A DNA stretch of 8,061 nucleotides, from contig JACMRS010000030.1 in the NCBI GenBank assembly GCA_014376345.1, positions 1 through 8,061 on the forward strand. Direction: 5' to 3'. The notes beneath the pieces were generated by a model. The model was not told where the DNA came from and ran no database searches. It saw only the letters and a program-made list of their open reading frames with translations. This stretch comes from Bacteroidia bacterium (GTDB taxonomy: Bacteria > Bacteroidota > Bacteroidia > NS11-12g > UBA955). The position numbers and the translations under genes were made by a program. Below are positions 1-6,951 of this stretch, one piece after another (within the stretch, counting starts at the first letter, position 1; every line of letters starts with the position of its first letter).

Positions 1-99
1 AAACGCCGGTGACTGAGCTTGTCGAAGTCCGCGTTTTCGTAGATATTACTTTAAAAACGCCGGTGACTGAGCCTGTCGAAGTCCGCGTTTTCGTAGATA
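1..99 (+). repeat. Tandem pair of 45-bp forward arms, period 54
   Basis: Positions 1-45 and 55-99 are the same sequence apart from one change (t19 versus c73). They are joined by a 9-nt AT-rich linker at 46-54. Each copy carries the arm cggtgactgagc(t/c)tgtcgaagt followed by the start of the loop, ccgcgttttcgtagata. Only the second copy is followed by a full loop and an inverted partner arm, so the first looks like a partial duplication. Confidence 0.85.
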
Positions 100-142
100 C
101 CTACATTCCCATACGCTTAAACTTCGACAAGCTCAGTGACCG
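61..142. repeat. Hairpin module 1 (22-bp imperfect stem, 38-nt loop)
   Basis: Positions 61-82 pair with 121-142 over 22 positions with two mismatches (c73 with a130, g65 with g138), enclosing a 38-nt loop at 83-120. The earlier arm copy at 7-28 could pair with the same right arm with only one mismatch. The stem contains the TGTCGAAG / CTTCGACA core. No U-tract follows on either strand, so it does not look like an intrinsic terminator. Confidence 0.75.
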
Positions 143-176
143 CGCACGGGAAAGCTCAGTGACCGCGCACGAGAAT
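131..176 (+). repeat. Two 23-bp tandem units
   Basis: Units at 131-153 and 154-176 abut directly and share the core ctcagtgaccgcgcacg. The second differs from the first at two positions. The first unit also forms the outer part of the right arm of hairpin module 1. Confidence 0.8.
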
Positions 177-227
177 TCGCAGTGATAAAATATATCTGCC
201 AATTATGATTTAAAAACGTAAGTGTCT

Positions 228-340
228 GCCCTTCGACTTAGCTCAGGAACCAAGCTTGTCGAAGTCCGCGTTTTCGTAGACACCCGCATTCCCGCACGCT
301 TGCACTTCGACAAGTGGTCCCTGAGCTTTTGTCGAAGGGC
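228..340. repeat. Hairpin module 2 (long imperfect stem, 38-nt loop)
   Basis: Positions 228-265 pair with 304-340. Four paired blocks can be read from the base outward to the loop: gcccttcgac, gctcagg, acca and cttgtcgaagt, 32 base pairs in all, separated by small internal mismatches or bulges. The loop at 266-303 is 38 nt, the same length as in module 1, and matches that loop at 31 of 38 positions without gaps. Compared with module 1, each arm carries an extra stretch of about 25 nt, and the two extra stretches are inverted copies of each other. Confidence 0.75.
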
Positions 341-430
341 TCAGTGACCGCGCACGGGAAAACTGAGTGACCGTGCACGGTAAAGCTCAGCGACCGCGTA
401 CGGAACGTTCTTTGACCGTAAATGGGAACG
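339..430 (+). repeat. Four 23-bp tandem units with increasing decay
   Basis: Units lie at 339-361, 362-384, 385-407 and 408-430, all exactly 23 bp with no spacers. The first is identical to the unit at 131-153. By my count the next three differ from it at 4, 5 and 12 positions, so divergence rises with distance from the hairpin. The last two units share the ending aacg. Direct abutment without spacers separates this from a CRISPR array. Confidence 0.75.
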
Positions 431-485
431 TAAAAACGCCGGTGAGCCTATACGGAGGTATTCAGTTCAGTTCACGAAGTAAAAA

Positions 486-513
486 AAAAGGCGAACCCTC
501 AGATTCGCCTTTT
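486..513 (-). terminator. Intrinsic terminator of pnp
   Basis: On the minus strand a perfect 10-bp stem AAAAGGCGAA / TTCGCCTTTT encloses an 8-nt loop and runs straight into a T-tract (the plus-strand A run at 481-489). It starts 28 nt after the pnp stop codon and is a textbook Rho-independent terminator. It marks the border between the pnp unit and the repeat island. Confidence 0.9.
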
Positions 514-541
514 ACATTATATTTAAACCTTTCGGCCTTTA

Positions 542-2674
542 TTATTTCGCTCCTTCAGGTTTTGGCATCAACGCCTTCCTGCTCAATCTGAACTTACCAG
601 TCTTTTTATCAAGATCAACAAGTTTCACCTGAACCATATCACCTTCTTTGAAAATACCATCCATCTTCTCGATGCGTTTCCAGTCAATTTCAGAAATGTG
701 AAGTAGACCTTCTTTACCCGGCATAAATTCGATGAACGCGCCAAAGTCAACAATAGTTTTAACCTTGCCTTCATACGTGCCTCCAACTTCCGGCATAGCT
801 ACAATACCTCTGATAATTCTCAAAGCTGCGCTCATACTGTCTCCGTTAGTTGCCATAATTTCAACAATACCTTTCTCGTCAACTTCAGTAATACTGATAG
901 TAGTTCCGGTTTCTTTCTGAATACCCTGAATTACTTTACCTCCTGGCCCGATAATAGCACCAATAAACTCTTTATCTACATAAACCGTTTCAATTCTAGG
1001 TGTATGTGGTTTGTAGTCTGCATTCGGCGCTGAAAGAGTTTTGTTCATTTCTGCAAGAATATGAGCACGTCCTTTATTTGCCTGCATCAATGCTTCTTCA
1101 ACAACTTCCCATTTAAGACCATTGATCTTAATGTCCATCTGACACGCTGTAATTCCTTTTTCAGTACCAATTACTTTAAAGTCCATATCACCCAAATGAT
1201 CCTCGTCTCCAAGAATATCACTCAATACTGCATATTTACCTGTTTTCTCGTCGTTAACAAGTCCCATTGCAATACCTGAAACAGCACGTTTAATTTTAAT
1301 ACCTGCATCCATCAGCGCAAGAGAACCCGCGCAAACAGTTGCCATACTTGAAGATCCGTTTGATTCAAGAATATCTGAAACAATTCTCACAACATAAGGA
1401 TTCACGCTTTGATCAGGCAATACGCGTTTTAAACCACGTAAAGCAAGGTTTCCGTGACCTACTTCTCTCCTACCCGGACCGCGATTCGGACGAACCTCAC
1501 CGGTTGAGAAAGAAGGGAAATTGTAATGTAACATAAATCTGCTGTAGCCATGAACCATCGGGCTGTCAAGAAGCTGCTCATCGAGCTTACTACCTAAAGT
1601 AACCGAAGTAACAGATTGAGTTTCACCTCTTGTAAAAACAGCAGAACCGTGTGCAGCAGGAAGATAATCCACTTCTGCCCAGATTGCACGAACTTCATCA
1701 AGTTTACGGCCATCGAGTCTTTGACGGTCATCTACGATCATACGTCTCATAGCTTCCTTCTCAACATCATGGAAGTATTTTTTAGCCAAGAAACTTTTAG
1801 CTGATTTTTCTTCTGCAGGAAGTGTGTCCATGTATTCATTCAAAATAGCTTTAAAACTTTCACTTCTCAGTGTTTTTGAATGTCCGGCTTTAGCTATCGC
1901 ATAAACACGGTCATACATATTGTCCCAAATATACTTTTTAAGATCTTCGTCTTTATTTTCGTGGTTATAAACACGATCAGGTTTTTTACCACCCATCATT
2001 TCGCAAAGCTCATGTTGTGCTTTACACTGAATTTTGATAGACTCATGCGCAAATTTTAATGCTTCAAGCATTTCAATTTCACTTACCTCATCCATTTCAC
2101 CTTCCACCATATTGATGTCTTTCTCGGTACCTGAAACAATCAGATCGATTGTTGCTTTTTCAAGCTCATCTTTGTATGGATTAAGAACAAGTTTACCATC
2201 AATTTTAGCCACTCTTACTTCAGAAACCGGCCCGTTAAATGGGATATCGCTGACCATAATTGCAGCCGATGCTGCCAATCCTACCAGACATTCAGGCGGG
2301 AAATTCAAATCGCTGCTCATTAAAGTGATAGCAACCTGAGTATCAGCATGATAATCATCCGGAAACAGAGGTCTTAAGGCTCTGTCAACGATACGGCTGA
2401 TCAGAATTTCGTAATCACTCAATCTAGCTTCACGTTTGTGAAAGCTACCCGGAATACGGCCAACAGCCGCAAATTTTTCCTGGTAATCTACTGAAAGAGG
2501 CAGAAAATCTACGTTTTCTTTAGCTTCTTTATTACTTACAATAGTAGCAAGCAGCATGGTATTGCCACATTTTACAACTACTGATCCGTCTGCTTGTTTT
2601 GCAAGCTGTCCGGTTGATATCTCTACTGGCTTTCCGCCGATATCAATTACTTTTTTAAATCCTTCTGGTTTCAT
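542..2674 (-). CDS. pnp: Polynucleotide phosphorylase (PNPase)
   Basis: A 3'-5' phosphorolytic exoribonuclease that degrades cytoplasmic RNA to nucleoside diphosphates and can also add tails. The 710-residue length is normal for the family. Domains in order: first RNase PH fold (about 10-145), helical linker (about 230-310), second RNase PH fold (about 315-545), KH domain (about 560-620, loop IIGPGGK at 574-580) and S1 domain (about 630-702, VDFGAFIEF). The phosphate and metal site is intact: SNGSSSMATVCAGS (438-451) and LSDILGDEDHLGDMDF (484-499). The RNA-contacting loop equivalent to E. coli FFRR reads FHKR (78-81). The ATG at 2674 gives the standard N-terminus and follows an A-rich leader. 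No consensus promoter was found in the 104-nt gap to rpsO, so expression may partly rely on readthrough past the rpsO terminator. A second, weaker hairpin (GGCC-GAAA-GGTT) falls just after the stop at about 525-538. Confidence 0.97.
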   Translation of the reverse strand: MKPEGFKKVIDIGGKPVEISTGQLAKQADGSVVVKCGNTMLLATIVSNKEAKENVDFLPLSVDYQEKFAAVGRIPGSFHKREARLSDYEILISRIVDRALRPLFPDDYHADTQVAITLMSSDLNFPPECLVGLAASAAIMVSDIPFNGPVSEVRVAKIDGKLVLNPYKDELEKATIDLIVSGTEKDINMVEGEMDEVSEIEMLEALKFAHESIKIQCKAQHELCEMMGGKKPDRVYNHENKDEDLKKYIWDNMYDRVYAIAKAGHSKTLRSESFKAILNEYMDTLPAEEKSAKSFLAKKYFHDVEKEAMRRMIVDDRQRLDGRKLDEVRAIWAEVDYLPAAHGSAVFTRGETQSVTSVTLGSKLDEQLLDSPMVHGYSRFMLHYNFPSFSTGEVRPNRGPGRREVGHGNLALRGLKRVLPDQSVNPYVVRIVSDILESNGSSSMATVCAGSLALMDAGIKIKRAVSGIAMGLVNDEKTGKYAVLSDILGDEDHLGDMDFKVIGTEKGITACQMDIKINGLKWEVVEEALMQANKGRAHILAEMNKTLSAPNADYKPHTPRIETVYVDKEFIGAIIGPGGKVIQGIQKETGTTISITEVDEKGIVEIMATNGDSMSAALRIIRGIVAMPEVGGTYEGKVKTIVDFGAFIEFMPGKEGLLHISEIDWKRIEKMDGIFKEGDMVQVKLVDLDKKTGKFRLSRKALMPKPEGAK

Positions 2675-2726
2675 CTTTTTTTTCCGCTTTTATATATAAT
2701 TCTAAATTTTTCTTTTTAAACAACAA

Positions 2727-2755
2727 AAAAAGCCCACGATAAACGGGGGCTTTTT
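2727..2755 (-). terminator. Terminator / attenuator between rpsO and pnp
   Basis: The stem pairs AAAAAGCCC with GGGCTTTTT, continues after one A/G mismatch with a CG/CG step, and closes on a 5-nt loop. On the minus strand it ends in a run of seven T residues. It begins 24 nt after the rpsO stop and lies 53 nt before the pnp ATG. The sequence could also terminate plus-strand transcription, but no gene is seen there. In E. coli a partial terminator also separates rpsO from pnp, so partial readthrough here is plausible but is inference. Confidence 0.88.
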
Positions 2756-2778
2756 AATATCAAAGGAGGCACAAAATA

Positions 2779-3048
2779 TTATTTCCTGATTCCTAATTGT
2801 TTGATGAGTTCACGATATTTGAAAATATCCTGTTTGGTAAGATAAGTAAGTAACGCTCTGCGTTTTCCTACAAGTTTTACAAGGCTCAGTTCTGAAGCAA
2901 AATCTTTAGGATTCAATTTCAGGTGACCGCTTATAAAGTTAATACGCTCCGTAAACAACGCTATTTGTGCTTCGGTAGAACCGGTGTTGGTTTCACTTCC
3001 ACCGTATGTTTTAAATAAATCTTTCTTTTGTTGTGATGATAAATGCAT
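2779..3048 (-). CDS. rpsO: 30S ribosomal protein uS15
   Basis: This small-subunit protein binds the central domain of 16S rRNA early in assembly. Its 89 residues are the normal length. Family marks are TGSTEAQIALFTERI (22-36), LVGKRRALLTYL (59-70) and the C-terminal YRELIKQLGIRK. The rRNA-contacting H42, D49 and S52 of the family are present. The segment after S52 reads ELSLVKL, where I expect one or two arginines (RRGLL in E. coli, ERALT in Bacteroides as I recall), so it lacks basic residues there. The ATG at 3048 is preceded by a TATTTTTG -7 element. The gene has its own terminator and is followed by pnp. Confidence 0.96.
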   Translation of the reverse strand: MHLSSQQKKDLFKTYGGSETNTGSTEAQIALFTERINFISGHLKLNPKDFASELSLVKLVGKRRALLTYLTKQDIFKYRELIKQLGIRK

Positions 3049-3070
3049 TATCAGTATTTTTATTGGGTTG

Positions 3071-3078
3071 CAAAAATA
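3071..3078 (-). promoter_or_regulatory. Likely -7 promoter element of rpsO
   Basis: Read on the minus strand this is TATTTTTG followed by CA, matching the Bacteroidetes TAnnTTTG element. It lies 22 nt upstream of the rpsO ATG. No TTTG was found at the expected -33 distance, so only half of the promoter is supported. Confidence 0.55.
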
Positions 3079-3133
3079 GTATTAATTTTCTAAATTCTTA
3101 GCAGTTAATCATTTTTTTTAAGGATATTAACAG

Positions 3134-3156
3134 AAAAAACCCATGAAGGGTTTCTT
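3134..3156 (-). terminator. Intrinsic terminator of rplU-rpmA
   Basis: On the minus strand AAACCC, a 5-nt loop and GGGTTT form a 6-bp stem, extended by two A-T pairs beyond one mismatch. The GGG arm is followed by a run of six T residues. It lies about 55 nt after the rpmA stop and before the rpsO promoter element, closing the two-gene unit. Confidence 0.75.
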
Positions 3157-3210
3157 ACTGTATCTAAAATCAAAAAATATGAAAAATTACTAATGGTTTT
3201 CTCATGTTTA

Positions 3211-3471
3211 TCAGGCTTGTGCTGGTATTACAGATACAAATGATCTGCTGCCTGTGCCTTTATGAAACTTCACGTAACCGTCGGTAAGAGCAAATAAAGT
3301 ATGGTCTTTTCCGATTCCTACGCCTTCTGAAGGGTGGTGCTTAGTTCCGCGCTGTCTAACAATTATGTTACCCGCTTTGATCACCTGACCTCCGAATATT
3401 TTTACGCCTAAGCGTTTGCTATGCGACTCACGTCCGTTCTTGGAACTACCTGCGCCTTTTTTGTGTGCCAT
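3211..3471 (-). CDS. rpmA: 50S ribosomal protein bL27
   Basis: A large-subunit protein whose N-terminal tail reaches the peptidyl-transferase centre. Its 86 residues are standard. The protein begins directly with MAHKKGAGSSKNGRES, without the cleaved N-terminal extension found in Firmicutes. Other family marks are KIFGGQVIKAGNIIVRQRG (24-42) and GVGIGKDHTLFALTDG (50-65). It starts 9 nt after the rplU stop, so the two are certainly co-transcribed, which is the usual order. The leader (ACTAAACA before ATG) is A-rich and lacks a Shine-Dalgarno. Confidence 0.97.
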   Translation of the reverse strand: MAHKKGAGSSKNGRESHSKRLGVKIFGGQVIKAGNIIVRQRGTKHHPSEGVGIGKDHTLFALTDGYVKFHKGTGSRSFVSVIPAQA

Positions 3472-3480
3472 TGTTTAGTA

Positions 3481-3792
3481 TTATGCGATTATTGATTCAA
3501 TTTGAATTTTAGTCAACTGCTGTCTGTGACCGTTTTTCTTTTTGTAGCCTTTTCTTCTTTTCTTTTTGAAGACAATTACTTTGTCATCCTGAAGGTGGCT
3601 AAGGATTGTTGCATTAACTGTTGCTCCTGAAACCAAAGGGGCTCCAACTGAAACAGCACCTGCGTTATCTACCAACAAAACCTTGTCGAAACTTAAGCTT
3701 GCGCCTACTTCACCTTCAAGTCTGTGGGTGTAGATGAATTTATTAGCTTCAACTTTAAACTGCTGACCTGCTATTTCTACTATTGCGTACAT
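3481..3792 (-). CDS. rplU: 50S ribosomal protein bL21
   Basis: A large-subunit protein that binds 23S rRNA. Its 103 residues are the usual length. It begins MYAIVEIAGQQFKVEANKF and carries the basic signature KKKRRKGYKKKNGHRQQ (76-92), followed by the TKIQI strand. The ATG at 3792 gives the exact family N-terminus. It is the first gene of the rplU-rpmA unit and has the best minus-strand promoter in the window directly upstream, giving a leader of only about 10-15 nt. Confidence 0.97.
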   Translation of the reverse strand: MYAIVEIAGQQFKVEANKFIYTHRLEGEVGASLSFDKVLLVDNAGAVSVGAPLVSGATVNATILSHLQDDKVIVFKKKRRKGYKKKNGHRQQLTKIQIESIIA

Positions 3793-3811
3793 TTTTTTAA
3801 AATTAGGACTG

Positions 3812-3842
3812 CAAAAGTAGGCATTTATTTTTTTATAACAAA
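3812..3842 (-). promoter_or_regulatory. Promoter of rplU-rpmA (TTTG-N19-TACTTTTG)
   Basis: On the minus strand TTTG (3842-3839) is separated by exactly 19 nt from TACTTTTG (3819-3812). This is a full match to the Bacteroidetes housekeeping consensus TTTG / TAnnTTTG. The -7 element is 19 nt from the rplU ATG. The rest of the 173-bp gap to rlmH (about 3843-3965) is AT-rich, and I see neither a GC-rich hairpin nor another promoter in it. Confidence 0.75.
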
Positions 3843-3965
3843 TATCTGACTAAAAATATTTAATAATATGCTAATCGGTTGAAAATCAATAACAAGAGTT
3901 TCAATTTTATCATTAAATAATTGCATTTTACGCAGATTATACTCTTTTTTAATACAAAAAATGAT

Positions 3966-4433
3966 TTAATGGTGGTAAGGAGTGTTGTTTAATATTGTGT
4001 AAGCCCTGAAAAGCTGTTCGCAAAATATCAATCGCACCATCTGATGGTTAAAAGTTAATGCTGACAAAGAAATCCTATCATTTCCCACCCTTATTTCTTC
4101 ACTAAAACCGAATGCGCCGCCGATAATGAAAACTATCCTCCCCTTTTGCTCGTTTACTTTTTTCAAATAATATTCTGCAAAATCTTCTGAATTAAATTCT
4201 TTTCCATTTTCATCAAGCAAAATTACTTTGTCTTTTGGATTGATGCGGGCTTTAAAAATTTTTGCTTCCTCCTGCTTCAATTTTTCTTCCGGCAGCTTTC
4301 CGCCGTTTTTAACATCATTTAATACTTCAATTTCAAAATTGCAGTATTTAGAAAGCAACTTGCAATACTTATCTAATCCAAGCTTTACATACTCTTCATT
4401 AGTTTTACCTATAACCATTAAAGTACAATTCAT
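3966..4433 (-). CDS. rlmH: 23S rRNA (pseudouridine-1915-N3)-methyltransferase RlmH
   Basis: A SPOUT-fold, SAM-dependent enzyme that methylates N3 of pseudouridine 1915 in helix 69 of 23S rRNA on the assembled 70S ribosome. Its 155 residues are typical. The trefoil-knot SAM site is seen as VFIIGGAFGF (101-110), then SLSALTFNHQMVRLIFCEQL (122-141), and the C-terminal LNNTPYHH ends in the family's conserved P-Y-H. The ATG at 4433 gives the usual N-terminus (MNCTLMVIGKT). It lies 43 nt after the purH stop with no recognisable promoter or terminator between them, so co-transcription with purH is likely. No terminator is evident after its stop. Confidence 0.95.
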   Translation of the reverse strand: MNCTLMVIGKTNEEYVKLGLDKYCKLLSKYCNFEIEVLNDVKNGGKLPEEKLKQEEAKIFKARINPKDKVILLDENGKEFNSEDFAEYYLKKVNEQKGRIVFIIGGAFGFSEEIRVGNDRISLSALTFNHQMVRLIFCEQLFRAYTILNNTPYHH

Positions 4434-4476
4434 AACAGTTTAATATATAAGAACTTAGAACTAAAGAGTGAAAGTT

Positions 4477-5976
4477 TTAATGCTTAAAATGCCTTACACC
4501 AGTTGTAACCATTGCTAATGAATGTTTGTTACAATAATCTATAGAAAGTTTGTCATTAATCGACCCACCGGGCTGAATAAATGCAGTTATACCTGCGTTT
4601 CCGGCGATTTCAACACAATCCGGAAAAGGGAAAAATGCATCACTAGCCATAACTGCACCATTCAGATCAAAACCAAATCTGGCAGCTTTCTCAATCGCCT
4701 GATTCAGAGCATCTACTCTACTAGTTTGTCCTGTACCACTTGAAAGAAGCTGGTTGTTCTTAATCAAAACAATGGCATTCGACTTGGTATGCTTCACAAT
4801 CTTCAAAGCGAATTCCAGATCGCTTAACTCTTGTGATGTGGGTTTCTTATCAGTAACTTCGGTATATGAACCTTTGGTTTCTATAGAGTTATCCTTATCC
4901 TGCTCGAGCGTTCCGTTAAGAATAGTTCTCAGAGTTTTTTGAGCTAATGGAGATGGTTTTTGCTTTAAAATGATGCGGTTCTTTTTACTTGATAAAATTG
5001 AAAGTGCTTCTGTTGAATAATCAGGAGCAATTATAATTTCGAAAAACAAACTGTTCATCTCAGTTGCTGTGTCCACATCAATGTCTTTATTACAAATCAA
5101 TATGCCTCCAAATGCAGAAGTTGTATCGGCAGCAAAGGCCGCCAGATATGCTTCTTTAGAAGTATTTCTGGTTGCTATTCCGCAAGCATTATTATGTTTT
5201 AAAATTCCGAATGTGGCACCTTCAGATGGATTGAAATCAGAAAGTAAGTTTACAGCAGCATCTACATCAAGCAGATTGTTATAACTTAATTCTTTACCCT
5301 GAATTTTTTCGAAAATTGCATTCAAATCACCATGAAAAACAGCTTTCTGATGCGGATTTTCACCATATCTTAAAGTATTAACGTTTTCCTTATCAAAATA
5401 ATTAAAGATTTGCCTGTCGTAGTGCGATGTTACTTCAAAAGCTCTTTTGGCAAATGTTTTCCTTTGTTCAATTGTAGATTTTCCATCATTATTTTTTAGT
5501 AAATCAAACAATGAGCTATATTCATTAGTATGCGCTACAATAACAGTATCATTAAAATTTTTAGCTCCGGCTCTGATCAGTGACACTCCCCCGATATCTA
5601 TTTTTTCGATTATAGCATCTTCATCGGTAGAAGTAGCAACAGTTTCTTCAAAAGGATAAAGATCAACAACAACAAGGTCAATAGCCGGAATTTTATATTC
5701 AGTCGCTTCTTTCAAATCCTGATCGTTGTCTCTTCTATAAAGTATACCACCAAAAACTTTAGGGTGAAGTGTTTTAACCCTTCCGCCAAAAATGGAAGGA
5801 TATTCTGTAAGATCCTCAACAGCTTCAACTTTAATTCCCAATGCTTCAATAAATGTTCTGGTACCACCAGTTGAATAAATTGTAACACCAAGGCGGTGCA
5901 ACTCTTGTGCAATTTTGTCGAGACCGTCTTTATAATAAACTGAAATTAATGCCGACTTGATTTGTTTTATACTCAC
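4477..5976 (-). CDS. purH: Bifunctional AICAR formyltransferase / IMP cyclohydrolase
   Basis: Catalyses the last two steps of de novo purine synthesis: formylation of AICAR using 10-formyl-tetrahydrofolate, then ring closure to IMP. The 499 residues fall slightly below the usual 510-530. The N-terminal cyclohydrolase domain (about 5-195) shows STGGT (35-39), GRVKTLHPKVFGG (65-77) and DLYPFEETV (105-113). The C-terminal transformylase domain shows LRYGENPHQ (202-210), the catalytic-loop motif KHNNACG (260-266; KHTNPCG in many bacteria), SGTGQTSRVDA (413-423), SDAFFPFPD (445-453) and the canonical end RHFKH. The start codon is GTG at 5976: no in-frame ATG lies nearby upstream, and the following SIKQIKSALISVYYKDG is the family N-terminus. 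A TATTTTTG element lies 16 nt upstream. Confidence 0.96.
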   Translation of the reverse strand: MSIKQIKSALISVYYKDGLDKIAQELHRLGVTIYSTGGTRTFIEALGIKVEAVEDLTEYPSIFGGRVKTLHPKVFGGILYRRDNDQDLKEATEYKIPAIDLVVVDLYPFEETVATSTDEDAIIEKIDIGGVSLIRAGAKNFNDTVIVAHTNEYSSLFDLLKNNDGKSTIEQRKTFAKRAFEVTSHYDRQIFNYFDKENVNTLRYGENPHQKAVFHGDLNAIFEKIQGKELSYNNLLDVDAAVNLLSDFNPSEGATFGILKHNNACGIATRNTSKEAYLAAFAADTTSAFGGILICNKDIDVDTATEMNSLFFEIIIAPDYSTEALSILSSKKNRIILKQKPSPLAQKTLRTILNGTLEQDKDNSIETKGSYTEVTDKKPTSQELSDLEFALKIVKHTKSNAIVLIKNNQLLSSGTGQTSRVDALNQAIEKAARFGFDLNGAVMASDAFFPFPDCVEIAGNAGITAFIQPGGSINDKLSIDYCNKHSLAMVTTGVRHFKH

Positions 5977-5992
5977 AGAAATAAATTTTATG

Positions 5993-6000
5993 CAAAAATA
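5993..6000 (-). promoter_or_regulatory. Likely -7 promoter element of purH
   Basis: The minus strand reads TATTTTTG followed by CA, the same extended element as at rpsO. It lies 16 nt before the GTG start, predicting a leader of about 10 nt. No TTTG is visible at the -33 distance. It falls in the 71-nt gap after the ComB-family gene, which may also be transcribed through into purH. Confidence 0.5.
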
Positions 6001-6010
6001 GTTAAATATT

Positions 6011-6025
6011 AAGCCTTACAGGCTT
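6011..6025 (-). terminator. Possible weak terminator after the ComB-family gene
   Basis: A 5-bp AAGCC / GGCTT stem with a 5-nt loop lies 22 nt after the stop codon. The following minus-strand sequence (AATATTTAAC) is AT-rich but has no clean T-run, so termination is doubtful and read-through to purH is likely. Confidence 0.3.
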
Positions 6026-6047
6026 TAAAGCATAAGATGTGGATTAG

Positions 6048-6755
6048 TTAATAGGCAACCAGAATACCATTTTTGAGAACAGGCACACAGTCCATAATAT
6101 CTTCCTGAAAACAATAGATCATATCCTCTTCATGATGCAATCTGGACAGGCGTTTGTAATGCGAAGAATCTTTTAGAAAATCAATAATTCTGTCACTGTT
6201 ATTTCTGTAAATCTGCATTGCCATCTGCGCACTGTCACAATCTATTTCCACAAAGCTTTTTAACTTTAATGCTAATGCTCCCGCAAAAAGTGTGTCTTCC
6301 ATATTCACTTTGTCTTTCCAACCTGCGCAGAAAAGTATGATATCATTTGGACTGTCAATAAGCCAATTGGCCAGACTACTTATATTAAGGAATGAACCTG
6401 AAAGCACATTGGCTGCACCATCTGTCATTTCAATACATTTTGTTCCATTGGTTGTTGTAAGCGCAATATATTTGTCTTTAACTTTTCCGTCCATGCATTC
6501 AAATGGCGAGTTGCCCATATCGAATCCCGGAAGTTTTTCACCATTGCGTTCAGCTGCGGTTATATAGCCTATGTCTTTCAGAAGTGCAGCTTCTTCAGCA
6601 TGTGTAACAGGCTTAACACCCAGCGCACCATGATGCAAAGCGGTGCAAATAGTAGAGGTTGCCCTTAATATATCAATAACAACAACATTTTTCCCAACTA
6701 TATCTACTTCAGATAATAAAGCAGGGCTCAATACAACTTCCAATGATTTTGGCAT
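6048..6755 (-). CDS. comB: 2-phosphosulfolactate phosphatase (ComB family)
   Basis: The family hydrolyses 2-phosphosulfolactate to 3-sulfolactate with Mg2+; in methanogens this is a step of coenzyme M synthesis. Visible family motifs, numbered from the chosen start, are VVIDILRATST (25-35), AERNGEKLPGFDMGNSP (68-84), TTTNGTKC (100-107) and CAGWKDKVNMEDTLFAGAL (143-161). The frame is open back to an ATG at 6812 (254 residues). I prefer the ATG at 6755 (235 residues, MPKSLEVVLSP) because family proteins, as I recall them, begin near this point, and because TAGGTTTG, a match to the -7 element, lies inside the would-be extension. The product is probably cytosolic. No sulfonate gene is seen nearby, so the physiological role (sulfolactate, sulfonolipid precursor or another phosphate ester) is unknown. 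Confidence 0.85.
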   Translation of the reverse strand: MPKSLEVVLSPALLSEVDIVGKNVVVIDILRATSTICTALHHGALGVKPVTHAEEAALLKDIGYITAAERNGEKLPGFDMGNSPFECMDGKVKDKYIALTTTNGTKCIEMTDGAANVLSGSFLNISSLANWLIDSPNDIILFCAGWKDKVNMEDTLFAGALALKLKSFVEIDCDSAQMAMQIYRNNSDRIIDFLKDSSHYKRLSRLHHEEDMIYCFQEDIMDCVPVLKNGILVAY

Positions 6756-6761
6756 CTGCTG

Positions 6762-6769
6762 CAAACCTA
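6762..6769 (-). promoter_or_regulatory. Possible -7 element just before the shorter ComB start
   Basis: The minus strand reads TAGGTTTG followed by CAG, six nucleotides before the ATG at 6755. A near-match TTTA (6792-6789) sits 19 nt upstream in the -33 position. If functional, the transcript would be leaderless or nearly so. The match lies inside the longer reading frame and could be chance. Confidence 0.3.
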
Positions 6770-6844
6770 AAACATATTTTTCAATATTTAAAGTTGTTGT
6801 GATTAAGTCCATAATTTAATAAACGCAGTTTATATTTAAAAATA

Positions 6845-6876
6845 TTTGCAAATTCATGTCCATAATGTTATTTTTG
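6845..6876 (+). promoter_or_regulatory. Promoter of queA (TTTG-N20-TATTTTTG)
   Basis: TTTG at 6845-6848 is followed after 20 nt by TATTTTTG at 6869-6876 and then CAG, a full match to the Bacteroidetes consensus. The element ends 75 nt before the queA ATG, giving a leader of roughly 65-70 nt. The -33 TTTG is half of the palindrome ATTTGCAAAT (6844-6853). The leader holds two small hairpins, CAGC/GCTG (6877-6892) and TCTGCA/TGCAGA (6896-6910), with no recognised riboswitch. Confidence 0.7.
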
Positions 6877-6951
6877 CAGCCTTTTTTAGCTGAATTCTGC
6901 ATTTTGCAGATCGGTGTAAAATACGGGCACATAAAAATCTAAACACAATTA

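Larger units (their letters stand above)
1..450. repeat. Intergenic repeat island of hairpin modules and short tandem units
   Basis: This gene-free stretch is built from related pieces. Forward arms (gactgagcttgtcgaagtcc and variants) lie at 1-45, 55-99 and 254-281. Inverted arms (acttcgacaagctcagtgac and variants) lie at 121-140 and 304-344. 23-bp head-to-tail units lie at 131-176 and 339-430, and an arm remnant at 432-449. Module starts are marked by aaaaacg at 53, 212 and 432. The interval 177-211 is AT-rich and shows no repeat. From memory, the CTTCGACAAGCTCAG core is a common dispersed intergenic palindrome in Bacteroidota and other phyla; I could not check this. No transposase or convincing coding frame is present, and the island may continue past the left edge. 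It lies just beyond the pnp terminator. Confidence 0.85.
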